From Campylorhamphus procurvoides (taxonomy: Eukaryota; Chordata; Aves; Passeriformes; Dendrocolaptidae): 64,000 bases of DNA. Shown here piece after piece: positions 24,741 to 36,538 of the stretch. The DNA lies in assembly GCA_013396655.1 (NCBI GenBank), contig WBMV01000138.1, positions 454,341-518,340 on the forward strand. Direction: 5' to 3'. The notes under the pieces are model-generated. The model worked only from the letters and a program-made list of their open reading frames with translations, did no database searches and had not been told where the DNA came from. The first letter of the stretch is position 1, and the number at the start of each line of letters is the position of its first letter. A program made the position numbers and the translations under genes.

Positions 24741-27309
24741 GGGGATCAAGAAAGCATGAAAATATCAAAGATAAGAGAGGAAAAATGCTACCTAAACTGT
24801 CTAGGGTATGGTACATGGCAAGAGGAGTGCATTAGCAGAGAGGCTCAGACAGTTTGAGCTGCTGAGAGGGTTGTGACAGGCCCTCAACATACACATTCTA
24901 ATTTCTCTTTTCTCATCCTGATGGACAGCCAAGATGCTGAGCAAAGGCCATATCCACCTATAGCCCCAGGAAGGATTTTTCCAGCCTCCAGGCCATAAGT
25001 AGAATGGAAAAAGAACCCTCTTGAAGTAGGTAGCAGAACAGGCTGTAGGGCAGGTAGGGTGGTGTGTGTTTGGGTCATCTTCTAACAGAGTCTGCATGCT
25101 TTGATTGCTTGGGATGCTGTTACTCCCTTCTGCTATACAAAAACACAGCTGTGAGGAGACATCCAGCTTCCCACATAGATGGTCCCACTTGTGGAGCCAT
25201 CTTCTCCATACATATCCATACCTTTGTCTCATTTCTCTTTCCAGCACCTACACTGCAGTCAACATTAGTTATGCAGACCATGTTTTCCAGCAGACACGAC
25301 AACAGTCTCTGTCTCAGGAAGGCTAAACTGCAGTGGGATGTGCAGAAAAAAACATGCCCCACAGTTCGTATCAGGCATCACCTCTTTATTAGAATCATTG
25401 CTTGTGATCAAGAAGTCATCACGCTGGGGCATATGTAGAAAATTTCTCTCCATTATACAGGAGATCAAGAGTATTTATGAAAAAACATTAGAAAGGCCTT
25501 ATACCTTTACATGTCTCACAGACTGGGATGCAACTGGGGCTTTTTTTTCACCTGGCCAAGGAGAACAAAACTTGTCCTAGCATTCAAAGGCTGAAAGGTT
25601 CAGGAGAGAATTTCATCAGGACTGGGAAAGTAACAGGGCTGTTCATTAGTAGGTGTCTGGGCGGGACCTGCCAGAAACTGAATCTTAAATCACACAGTGG
25701 AGAAAATTTGCTCAGGATATTTTTCCTGCATATGGGTTAGCAGGGTTGAAATGGCAGTTGTGCAGTAGGATCTGGCAAGCTAAACTTGAATACTTGTAAC
25801 CTGAAACATAGCATGGCTGAAAGCTTCTTTTTTCCCTACCATTGTAATGTGAACAAGCAGCTGCCCTACAGCCAACCCTTTGCACTTCTTAAATACATGG
25901 CACAGGTTTCCCTCAGAAACCTAAAATGTACTGCTCACAACATTAAATCTAGATGTTGTCCTCTACTTTCAACATTCTGATTAAAAATTCATGACAATGG
26001 TTACAGTAGAAATTTTGAACACAATGATTGCTGCAGTAATTTCTGGCTCAGTTTGGATACACGAAAGGTTTAAACCATTGTATGGCTTAGTATACTAAAT
26101 AGGCAGCAGACTCTCCTGCAGGCTGGAATAATTTTTTCACAATTAAAAGCAAAAAGAACATGAAAACGTGGTAAGTACCTCTGAATTCCAATAGCCTTTT
26201 AATGTACACTTCTCTTGCAAGTAGACTGCATGTATGAAACATGAATAAATGCACACATTAAAAAATGCATACTTCAGTGATAGAGATTGAGCTTGATTAC
26301 TTGTTAAAAGACCCCACAAATCTTCCTTGGATGTTTGTCTGTTGACTGGCCTGAGCCAGTCTAAATTTCCAGTTTGAAAGATGCTCATAGAAAGTAAAGA
26401 AACTAAAGAAAGAGCTAATTGAGTGTCTTTAGCCATATGAACATCAGGTACAACTAAAAGCAACTGCACTGCAGTGTTTTTCCCTGAAATGGCCCACCAT
26501 CACCTCCTGAAGGCTCCAGATTAAGTCAAGCTAAAAAATACATTTCTGCTTTTGGTGTTGTTCTTAGCTGGCTGAGGTGGCAGGGGTTGTGCAAAACAAC
26601 TGTATGAATTAAACTGACTGATGCTCACCTGCAAGCACAAGCTCCTGAGCCATTGCAGATAGATGTCCCTGGCCAGAAACAAGCAGGATCCCTATAGGTC
26701 TGAATTGTTATTAATAATGCAGAGAAGTCATCGCACACCAAAAGGGCTCATTAGATCATGATAAAGGCAGTGATGAGAGGAAGCACAGAGACCTCAGAGC
26801 TCAGTGTAAATGCTGCATTTTAAATCACTGGAACAAATTAAATTCTAAGAGAAAAATGCTGTAAGGCAGTTGTCCAGGGTGCCCAAGCTGAGGGATTACT
26901 TACCATTTTTTTGTTTCAACAAGTAAGATTTCTGAGTGAAGCTAAGGCAAATATTCCTTGGAGAATCTAATTTGTAGTAGACAAGGCTTTTTACTAGTAG
27001 ACTGGTAAAAAAAAAAAAAAAAGGAGAGCAAGGGGGAGGAGATCAGACCTGCCAGAATGAGATAGTTTCATCCAAATTGAAATTATTGTCATTATAATTA
27101 ATTAAAAATATTTAATTAAATACACAAGTATATAAAAATTAAGTGTATATATACACATAATTATGTTCTTCTGAATAATCTTTCAAGAAAAATGTAAAAC
27201 AGTGCACATTAGAAAAGTCCAAGTTGGGAGCAGGGATTGGTAACCTGGGAATAATAAAGACACTGTCTGAGCATGCAGAGATGTTTTTAGAATTGACCCT
27301 GGTGAGCGG
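24741..27309. other. unique sequence with simple repeats
   Basis: No gene is recognised. It holds an A16 run (27007-27022) followed by purine-rich sequence, and a TA-rich block (about 27085-27175) containing TTAATTAA-type palindromes. Confidence 0.5.
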
Positions 27310-27705
27310 TGTCAAAGGCAACAAGGGATGTGGTGACCAAGGACATGCTAAAAAAGCAAGGTATGCCTTCTTCACTTTAGTCTTTATTAGTAAGATGAGC
27401 TGCAGAAATGCAAGACTCTGGAGACTTAGGGAGAAGTCTGGGACAAGGTAGAACAGGATCAGGTCAGGGAATACCTAAAGAAACTGTACACACAAAAGGT
27501 CATGTGCCCTTGTAGGATGCTCTCATTAGTGCTAAGAGAGTTGGTTAATATAGTTTTTTGATCAATCACAATTACCTTTAAACAAGCATGGTGATTATAA
27601 GAGGTTCTTAAGGACTGGAAGAAAGCAAACATCACTCTGATGTTCAAAAAATCAAGAAGGATCCAGGAAACTACAGGCTGGTCAGCCTCACCTTAGGGTT
27701 GATTC
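27310..27705 (+). mobile_element. CR1 LINE mid-pol fragment, cut off at its 3' side
   Basis: Sense-strand text matches the linker between the CR1 endonuclease and reverse transcriptase: a YAFFTLVFISK-like stretch (canonical NAFFASVFTGK) near 27365, GTCAGGGAATACCTAAAGAA, the CATGTGCCCTTGTAGGATGC part, then GAGGTTCTTAAGGACTGGAA and GGAAACTACAGGCTGGTCAG. It stops at the start of the reverse-transcriptase domain, exactly where an LTR-type sequence begins. No remainder of pol was found on the far side. That is unusual for CR1, whose copies normally keep the 3' end. Confidence 0.8.
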
Positions 27706-28145
27706 AGGCACCAGAGTGGCTATTCCCCTATAGCCTTGGAAAGAATATCGTTGGAGAAGGTATACTCTGCATCCTGTGAGGAGCACCACAGGTAACAATA
27801 CTGCAGTCCATGAAGGGCAAACACTGGAGCAGGTGGATAGTCCCTGAAGCAACTGCAGTCTGTGGAGATCCCATCTGGAGAGGGTTCTCCTGCCAGAAAC
27901 TGTGGCCCATGGAGGAGCCCACACTGGAGCCCATACAGCAGCAGCAGAAAAGCTTGAAGAGTGGATGGTAGAGCAGAGCTTCCCCATTCCCCATCCCTCC
28001 TGCACTGCTTTCGGAAGGAATGGGGAGTGGATGAGTCAGAAGTGTCAACAAACCAATATTCACAAATCTGAGTCTATTTTGTCTGCAACAGTAAGTGGTA
28101 AGCAATCTATCTGTCTTTATCTCAAACCATGAGCTTTCTTGAAAA
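27706..28145 (+). mobile_element. partial avian LTR (same family as the 17-18 kb LTR, opposite orientation)
   Basis: It carries the family's loosely repeated units (ACTGCAGTCCATGAAGGGCA, CTGTGGCCCATGGAGGAGCC and CACTGGAG words). These are followed by a CCCCATTCCCCATCCCTCC part and GTAAGTGGTAAGCAATCT, ATCTGTCTTTATCTCA and CATGAGCTTT. This is the sense-strand order of the LTR seen in antisense at 17.1-18.2 kb. Both ends appear to be missing. The 203-codon minus-strand open frame at 27728-28339 is a by-product of this repeat. Confidence 0.65.
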
Positions 28146-28654
28146 GAAATTATGATATATACACAATCTACAACAACAAAGCTTGAAAGTTGCCTCTGAT
28201 AAACAAAAAGACAGGGGCAAACAGCTCCTAATGCACTCCTCTCAGGAGAAGGAATAAGCAAAACTAAGGGCTGGAGCCTGAATCTGTACACACACATAAA
28301 ACAGAGTGTTCTGAGCCAGGTTGAAGAGAAGGGAGACAAACCTCAATCCCAAAGGTCCCCACAGTTTCAGTGTTTGAGACAGCATTGGTTCAGGTCACAC
28401 AGCATTGAGTACCTTGGTCTTTTTACCAGTTGAGGGCAAAGCTCCACTATATAATTTATCAGTTTATTAAATTGATCTTGGTTGTTTTGCTTTGGGACTT
28501 GAAAAAAAAATAATGTTGAAACTATTAAAAATATCAAGCCAGTTACTTAAGTGAATCTGGCAAATGAAACTGCCAATCTCAGAATAAAAACATACAAGCA
28601 TGTTAAAATAGCAACACAGCCTCAAATGACTCATATCCATTGAATTTTAGAAAA

Positions 28655-28745
28655 ATTTACATTGGAAGGGACCTCCAGAGGTCAGCTAGCCCATCCATCT
28701 GCTCAAAACATGTCTAATCAGATCAAGGTATGCTTGTCAACTTCT
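28655..28745 (-). mobile_element. CR1 LINE tail remnant (antisense)
   Basis: TTGGAAGGGACCTCCAGAGG followed by TCAGCTAGCCCATCCATCTG and CTCAAAACATG matches the reverse complement of a CR1 3' end. Only about 90 bp are clearly recognisable, and the following sequence is too diverged to assign. Confidence 0.75.
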
Positions 28746-31700
28746 CATACATATGCATTAAGAGTCTATGTTATCTAAAGCCTTTTGCAATCCTCTAATT
28801 GCATTACCAGGAAGACAGACACTACACCTTTTATTTACAAAAGGAAACTGATCAGAACGATAAATTAAACACAGGCTCTCCCCGTGCGTTTGTGTATCAT
28901 CTTAATATCAGGCTGTTCTGGATCAGCCTTCCAGATCTGGTTAACACTAGATGGAGCTCAGCATGAAGCAGATACAGGAACACTGGAGATGGTCTCCAGT
29001 CCTACACCTTCATGGAGCTCATCAACATGGCACAAAATACATGGCCAAACACTCCTAGTGACCAGAGAAGACAAGGAAGATGGAGATCCAGATGTGAGAC
29101 CTTTTTGATCAGAGCATCTCTCTTAGGTGCTGTTATCCACTACGTGGGATCCCAGAGCATAAAGGAATGAGGAACAACTAGTGCTACGATCACATGCAGC
29201 AATTCAATCTCCATCTGCTCCAGAAGAGCCCAAGGTCATTATCTAGTGTTGTCTAAGTTATTAATGCACTATTTAGCTTCACCCAACCCACCTCAAAGAC
29301 AGGCAGCAAAAGGAATTGATCGAGAAAGGAAAAACAATGACCCACTTTTGTAATACACAGTGTCTTGCAAAATGTGACAAAAAGCGAAAGGAGATAGCGA
29401 ACAGCAAAGAGGCATAAAGAATATTTCTGAGTAACAGAATTACACTTTTCCTCAAAACTTTTGCCCTGCCCCTTAGTTGAATGTTTGACTGCAGAAGAGA
29501 AGAAATAAATTCAGATTAAAAAAATAAAGAAAAAAAATAATAAAAACCTCCCGCTACAAAAACTTCAGGCAAAATGTTTCTTGTCCAGCTATAGGGAACA
29601 CCAGAGAGGAACAAAGCCGTGCTTTTAGACTATACCTATCTTTCAAGATGGACGTTAAAAAAGAAAGAATGGTTCAGAAAAGAGATAAAAAAGCCCATGA
29701 GAGTTCTGGAACAGATGTCTTACATAGAAAAACATATTCCAAAGCTCCTGTCTGTATAAAATTATATCAATGTAGGTTTTCAAAGTTACTGAGAAGTGTA
29801 AACAAAGTCCAACAATACTGAAAGGTGAACATATCTGACATGGAGGTCATCCAATCACTCAGCAAATCCATCACTCGGCAACTTCCCCCAGGACACTGTT
29901 ACTTGACATCTACAGCCTAAAGGTTCCATCCTAACTAAATCAGAAGCTGTGGGCTAGATATAAAAATTGCTGAGTAACGTTTCAAGGCTTGGATTATTGT
30001 ATTATTATATACAAAGGGTGGATAGGGATAAATAATGAGCCAATACAGCTTTAAGATCTATTTAGGAGGCTTTACTTCTGCTTTCATTTTGGCAGCAGCC
30101 ATTGTCTTAGAGGCAAGCCCTCAGAATGCCACTGCATACACTGCATCTAAGCTAAGTAAATGAGGATGCTAGCTGATGATACAGCTTACAGGATGGAAAT
30201 TTACCGAAATTAAACAAATTTGTAGCTTCCCTAGTTTAACAATAGTCATCTGACTCCTCTGCTCTGAATGTGCTGAGAACACTTGCACTTTTATGGCTGT
30301 AATTTTGCAGCCCTTTTCGTTGCTTCACTGCTTACCTTTATAGAGCCACACGAAATTTTTGGTTGCTAATCCTGGCTGTTAGTTCTTGCTCTCATTTCCT
30401 CTTAGCACAATCACAACTGATGTTTGTATGCTTTATGAGAGTCTCACAGTAGATTTTTAGGCACTCTTTCGTTCTGGCAGCATTGCAAGAGAGCCATTGT
30501 CCTTCTTGCTTGGCAGGATTCTTTCTCTCAAAGGCAGATTTGGAACTGCAAGTTGGAGACACCAGCTCAGACTCCCCGTTCCTCATGCCAGCCTTGCTGG
30601 GCAAGCAAAGACAGTCCACCTTCTTTCAGGTACTCCAGTGTCACTGACACTTCCTTTGAATCCAACACAGGCACCTTCTCTTTTCACACAGTAGTTTTAC
30701 AAGGTGATCTTCAAGGCATCCAGAACAGCTTCATCATTGCTTTGTAAATGGACTCTTACCTTTTAATATCATGTGGTGATTGTATTGCAAATAGGCACCA
30801 CCCTTACATTATCAGCTGCCTCTGATTTATCACCACATTTGTTACAGACCTATAATGGGGTCAAATTTATGCTTTCATTTACTTTTATGTCTTAAAGAGA
30901 TCAGCACAAGCTTCATTTTGCATCTTTCCTGCTATTCAACTGGAAGGCTCTTGTTTTCTGCCTTTTAGCCAGAGCTCTCTTTCAAACAATCAAAATCTTC
31001 CATGCCACATAGAGAGAAACACGGCAACCAATACTTTGAAACAAAATTTTACTTTGCTCACTATAGTATATGGCACACATAATGGTGCTTTTATACATTG
31101 AGCAAATACTTTTGCCAAGGGACAAAAAAAAGGAAAAGAAAATGAGTCAAAAAAGGAAAACTCCCAGCCACTATCACCCTGCAGACTAATCCACCTTCTT
31201 ACTTAACCAGACTCTTAACAGTATTAATACCTCTAGAACAGCAGCTATTTTTTCACACAGAAACCGCTACAGCTCTATATGTGACAAGAAAAAAACCAGC
31301 ATTGAGCCAGGTAGCATTTTAATGGCACATGTTATTTCATCATCCCGTTATTTCATCATTCTCGGGCATGAATTGTACCCGAAACACCTGTTTGCTCTTA
31401 TCTTCAAATTGTTACCTGAAACCCGTAATCAGCTAGAAATGAAAAATTGTGCGTAAAGCAACAGAGACACAAACCCCTTCCCAGATGTAGCAGAGCTCTG
31501 TGAGAAAAAAAATATGTGAGTGCTGCATCTAAGAACTCTGTCCAATATCAATTCAGGTATAAACTGCAAAGTTATCCATCTCACACATTGTAGCACAACT
31601 GATTGTCATTGGTAAGCATAGGCAGGCTATGGTTAATAGACTCCTCTTTTTTAAAGTATTGGAAATTTTCCCTCATTGCTCTTCCAAAAAGGAGAATGCA

Positions 31701-31874
31701 TTGATTCAAGTTTCTACTCTGACTTTAAACACTGGAGCACATATTTTCAAGCACAGTTTGCTCCCTATTTCTCTAGTGATTTCTCACTTGAGAAACATTA
31801 AATGCCTTCCCATTCTGCTCCTTTCATCATCTGAATCGTTTCTATATCACCATGCTTTAAAAATTAAAGAGCGC
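28746..31874. other. unique AT-rich sequence, nothing recognised
   Basis: About 3.1 kb without supportable genes or transposons. Scattered A-rich tracts occur (29516-29545 and about 31128-31160). Confidence 0.5.
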
Positions 31875-32122
31875 ACATTTAGACTAGATATAAGGAAGAA
31901 ATTTTTATACTAAGATGGTGATGAAACTCTGGAACACCAATGAGGTGCAGATGCCCAGCTACACCCCATCCATCCTCAGAAACATCCAACATCATGATGG
32001 ATGGGGCTCTGAACAACCTGGTTTAGTTGGAGATGTCCTTACTTATTGCTGAGCTGTTGGACTGATGACATTTAAAATGTCCCTTTTACATCAAACTGTT
32101 CCAGGATTCTGTGATCCAACAA
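31875..32122 (+). mobile_element. CR1 LINE 3' end (diverged)
   Basis: Starts ACTAGATATAAGGAAGAAAT and continues through CTCTGGAACA, GGATGGGGCTCTGAACAACC and TGGTTTAGTTGGAGATGTCC, to the degenerate terminus CCAGGATTCTGTGATCC. The order is that of a sense CR1 tail. An unrelated stretch of about 25 bp around 31962-31990 interrupts it, and the terminal GGTCCCTTCCAACC part is badly eroded. Confidence 0.8.
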
Positions 32123-34456
32123 TTCTCCCATTTGCTAAATTGATTCAAAGTCAAAAGGGTCCCTGCCTGCTAGAGAATGGAACATATTTGGATTTTTTGA
32201 GGAGTACCAGAGCAGCAGCACTGGGGCCTTGATTCAGCCCAGGGTCCCACCTGCACTGTTAGATGGTGACAGTGAACACCACCACTGAGCTCCCCAAAAT
32301 CTGCACATTTCTGTGCACCTGTGGCTACTAAGCATGGAGAGAAGATATCTTTGTCTCATTCCTGGACACTAAAAGAATGGCAGCAGCAAGAGATGTCTAG
32401 ATTTATGCTGGGCAATGCCTGACAATAAAGACTGCTTTTACCACAGCAAGGACTCTGTAAAATTCTAGGCTGAAGACTGATTGCCTCTAATCACCTCAGA
32501 CAACTATTATTGGTACATAAAACCAGACAGTGCACAGCCTTGGAGTTGGTATTAGCAGCTCAATTACAAAGGAATTTGCACTTAGAAGCAGAGAATTAGT
32601 CCCATTCTTCTGTGTGTCTCCACTCCAAAATTAAAGCACTTAGTTTGAGGAGACTAGAATTCATTTTCTGAGGCAGTCTATTCACTGGCATCTTACAGAA
32701 ACATTGAGAAGTGGCTTTTCACTTGAACAAAACATTCCCTTGCTCGCTCTTAAAGCAAGCTGGGATATGGGGAGCAGCCATTTGAAATAGGATAGGTTTT
32801 AAGTACAACACATGATGTAAGGAATTTGTCCTCTCACTGAGCTGCAGAGTCACAGCTGTAATACCCCGGGTGGAGGAAGCACATAACCAAGCTGATAAGG
32901 TCTGCAGCTGCTGTGAAGGGTCACTCTGAGACACAACCAATTGCATTCAGTTTTGCTTCTGCTCTTTGTCACCACTGCTGGAACCGCTAAAAGGAAGAAG
33001 TGGAGAGGAGACAGGAGGCAACCACAGGGGACAGGAAAGAAAAATTAGGCAGAAGGGTGTGACAAGGGAGAAGCAGTGGCAATGAAAACCGGGACAAATA
33101 AATTTCTTCTGGGGTCATGGAAATGCAATACACTTTTTGAGTGGGCATCCATAAGACACAGGGATCAGATCCCCCCCCTGCGGCCTCTGTCCACTGAAGC
33201 AACAATGAAAGACATGCAGGAAATTATTTTCATGCTCTTTCCTCCACAAAAAAAAAAAAAATTGAAGTTTATTGCCAACTAAAAGTATTCTTAGGGAAAG
33301 AGACAGTTTTGATAACACAACTGTCATGTGCCATTCCCACTCCTCCCTGTCTATCCTTCGGTTTTTTTATTTGAGATTACTTAGAAATAAAAAATAGTTT
33401 AAGTCTCTTTTTTAATTAATGAGGGATGGAGATCAATGAGCAGTTCCACAGCTAGTTGATTTGGGGTGATTCAGACAACAGCTGCAAAAAATAATCCTCT
33501 ACATTTCACACTTCATATAGACACATCAGACATTTTCAGAAAACCTTTTCTCACCTGGTTTTATTTTCTACTTCTAAACAGAGCTTGGATTACTTAAAAT
33601 CAATGTCACAGAAAAATACTAAACATTACACCTTTCCTGAGCTGGATTGATCAAGCCCTTGCCCTATTTCGAGGTGACAGGGTAACCCCAAACAGCCCAG
33701 AGGAGGGGTGAAGAGCACTTTGCCTTGGAAATGCTGATGCATATACCTAACAGTGGGCATAACTTGAGTTTTATAAACATTTGCACGGCATACTGCAACA
33801 GACACAATTAAGCTGTGCTTTAACAGGAAAGGATGTTGAAGCATACAATATTCTTTCAATTCTCTTTTTATGTTGCCTACTGCAGAAAGCACAAGGTGGA
33901 GGCATAGCACCCATGCAGGGCTTGTTATTGTAATTAAAAGCAACTCTAGAGTTGATCCATTGATCTCTCTTCCAAGGTCAAGTTATGGTGTAATATTACA
34001 ATCTCTGTGCAGTATCCTGCTCTACAGCCTTGGAAATTTAACCTGTCAACACTCCTGCATTCTCAGTCTTCTCTGTCCCTCAGAAATGTGCACCTTCCAC
34101 ATCTTTTGGTCTATACAAGCTGTCACTTCTCCCTTCCCCTTTGTCTTGAGAACTAGCACAGCTCTGCCTTACTTCTCTTTTAGGATTTTGGGGCAGGGAC
34201 ATTTTGATCTGTGGTTTTTTCCTTCCTTTCTTTGTTTTGGTGGGGGGTTTTGTTGCAATGCATTTTGCGCATTGCTTGAGATTGGGTTAAGCATTGTGAG
34301 AAGCCACAGAGCAGCTGGAAAAGAACTGCAAATTGCAAAGGAACAGTCTCACAAGTATGTATTTTACAGTGACTGCTGGTTTTGATGAGAACAACTATAT
34401 CCTGGGAAAGCATCAGGCTTTCCTGGCTTCTGGAGGTGCTGAGTTCCCTATTACAG
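32123..34456. other. unique sequence, no supported gene
   Basis: The plus-strand frame 33870-34385 (171 codons) is long but rich in S, C, F and L and has no recognisable domain, as expected by chance. A13-14 runs occur near 33248-33261. Confidence 0.5.
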
Positions 34457-34705
34457 GTTAATAGGAAGACGGATTTTGATGAGACTACCTCCTTCCCAGA
34501 AAGAAAAATGGGGGACAATACAATAAAACCCTGTTTACAGAAACCAGATAAAACCCATATGGAGTCAGAAGTGAAGAAGCAGGGTGATGTGGCTGACAAG
34601 AGTAATACCCAGTCTTACACTTCTCAGTGTGCAGCAGCTCAAAGCCTTATGACTCCAGAAATGCAAAGGGACCAGAACGTGGTCGTTTCCCAGCATTCCC
34701 ATTAA
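34457..34705 (+). other. possible terminal coding exon (unidentified)
   Basis: A frame opens right after a pyrimidine-containing CCCTATTACAG at 34446-34456, which would serve as a splice acceptor, and runs 82 codons to TAA at 34703-34705. Unlike most frames here, its product is rich in K, D, E, Q and N (for example ERKMGDNTIK and ESEVKKQGDVADKSN). I do not recognise a family. No upstream exon or poly(A) signal was tied to it, and chance is a fair explanation. Confidence 0.2.
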
Positions 34706-35949
34706 AACAGGCTGTTCTTCAGAACCTGTCAGCTACCAGAGTGAGCACAAATGGTTAAGGCAGATACAGCATTGTGTGATGTTGCCCAGTGCTTTCACCT
34801 CTGCAACACTGAGGGCCTTCTATTTACAGTCCTGCAGCCTGCCTTTCTCTCCCACATCTGCAACCTCTCACCAAAACTCCCATAACAAGATTGCCCAGAG
34901 CATTTGGGGCAGAATTTTCCACTCTAGTATTCCCATAGCTTTGAATGTTCCAGTGTAATGGAATATTCCAGAACTACCCTATCTGCACTCCTTTTTTTTA
35001 CCCCTTATTTTGTGGCTCTTAGTTTACATTAAAAAAAATAAGTCTTCATGAGTAATAGTGACAATTAATATATTTATGCACTAGCATTTCCTTCAGAGTC
35101 ACTTATACTTGCCACAATCTTCTGCTGTACACACTACAGCTAAAATGGAATCAGCACTCGGAGGCAGAGGAAGGACATTCAGTTTTGGCCCCAGGGCTGG
35201 GGGAAAGGATGGAGCAGGATGAGACTGGGGGATTGCAACACGTGGTTTGACTCTTGCCACTCAAACACTCAGTTAAGCACTTGGGCAGCAGAAAAGTGTC
35301 CGTGCCATTGACTTTTGCAGGCTAATTCCCTGCCACCAGCCAATTAGAAAATTAAAATTCCAGTGGATCTCAGCATTGGCTTTCTTTGCTCAGAAAACTT
35401 TGGCTTTCTTTGTTCAGCCTTTCAACAGCTTGTGAGAGCGGATTGAGAAAGGCTCACTGTGGTCCAAGGGGCAGCATGGAGGCTGCAAAAGGAAATCAGA
35501 AGAAACAAACAAAAAAAACCCAAACAAACAAAAAGTAATTATCAAGAATAGCAGGGGCTTGAGAGGAACTGCTTGTACTGCTGGGTATCATCTTGCCTGA
35601 CATACAGACTACAACGTGTCAGGCCCAGGAGGGCGAGACTCGACAAGCAAAGGGAGTCTGAAGTCCAGACTAACAGACAGATGTGGAACATTGATCCTCT
35701 GCTCATCCCAGGGTCTAAGAGAGTGCTCTGCTTTGCTGAGACTGCAGCTGCCCAGAGCATTCCTATAAGGAAGAAAGGCCTCATCTCAAAATGCCTTAGA
35801 GGCAACAGGGACTACTAACAGGGAGGAGTATGTTATAAATTCTCCTCGATCAACAAAGGATCCAGGGCACTGTAGGGTGATCAGTGAAGAGCAGCAGCCG
35901 GGAAAGGGCAGGAGAGGCCATTTGGCCAGAGGGAAAAAATGCTGGGTTG
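34706..35949. other. unique sequence, nothing recognised
   Basis: No supported gene. A CAAA-rich tract lies at about 35503-35535. Confidence 0.5.
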
Positions 35950-36077
35950 TGAAGAGGGCTGAAAGTGTACTGCCCCTACCTGCAGGGACCCACTTCTTGA
36001 AGAGGATGAAGGATGAAGAGGGCTGAAAGTGTACTGCCCCTACCTGCAGGGACCCACTTCTTGAAGAGGATGAAGGA
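35950..36077. repeat. perfect 64-bp tandem duplication
   Basis: Bases 35950-36013 are repeated without a mismatch at 36014-36077. The unit contains GAAGAGGGCTGAAAGTGTAC and ends GAAGAGGATGAAGGA. Identity across both copies points to a recent duplication, or to an assembly artefact. Confidence 0.95.
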
Positions 36078-36488
36078 CTTCTATCTTCTCCTCCCTTTTT
36101 TAACTGCAAAATCTTTCCCCGGGTAATTAAACACTTCATACTGCAGTACTTAAGACACTGTTGCTGTGATACACAGCTATCTTGTTTTAGAGCCCATACC
36201 TGACAAAAACAAGTATACAGAGATACTTAAAGCTCCTGAAGGAGGAAGTTAAATTGTTCAGGAAGAGCCTCTTAAAAAAAAAAAAAAGAGAAAAGAAAAA
36301 AAAAGGCTGTGTCAAAAAGCAACCCCACAGAGGCCTATGTTTTTCCTCACATAACCAGCTCCCCTGGCCTGAAATACACTGAATATGTCTTTTGTTGTTT
36401 GTAAGAAAGGTTAATTCAAAAAAACCCCTTTGCTTATGATGTGTTTTCTGTTACTATCTCAAAATAAGAGAACCCAAAAAGGGGAGAT

Positions 36489-36490
<2 letters not shown>
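36078..36490. other. unique sequence with A-rich tract
   Basis: Contains an A-rich/GA-rich tract at about 36274-36304. No gene or transposon is recognised. Confidence 0.55.
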
Positions 36491-36537
<47 letters not shown>

Positions 36538-36538
36538 G
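36491..36538 (+). repeat. (GATA)12 microsatellite
   Basis: Twelve uninterrupted GATA units, followed by the degenerate continuation GATGGATAGAGGTAGATAGAG to about 36555. The minus-strand open frame across it simply translates the repeat (LSIY periodicity). Confidence 0.97.

Noticed and set aside
27728..28339. 203-codon minus-strand frame as a gene
   Set aside because: It runs through the antisense of a partial LTR and on into unique DNA. The frame is a by-product of the repeat.
33870..34385. 171-codon plus-strand frame as a gene
   Set aside because: Composition is S/C/F/L-rich as in random AT/pyrimidine-rich DNA, with no domain or clear splice context. A frame of this length is expected by chance in 64 kb on six frames.
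36491..36538. CRISPR-like array
   Set aside because: There are no spacers. It is a pure tetranucleotide microsatellite in a vertebrate genome.
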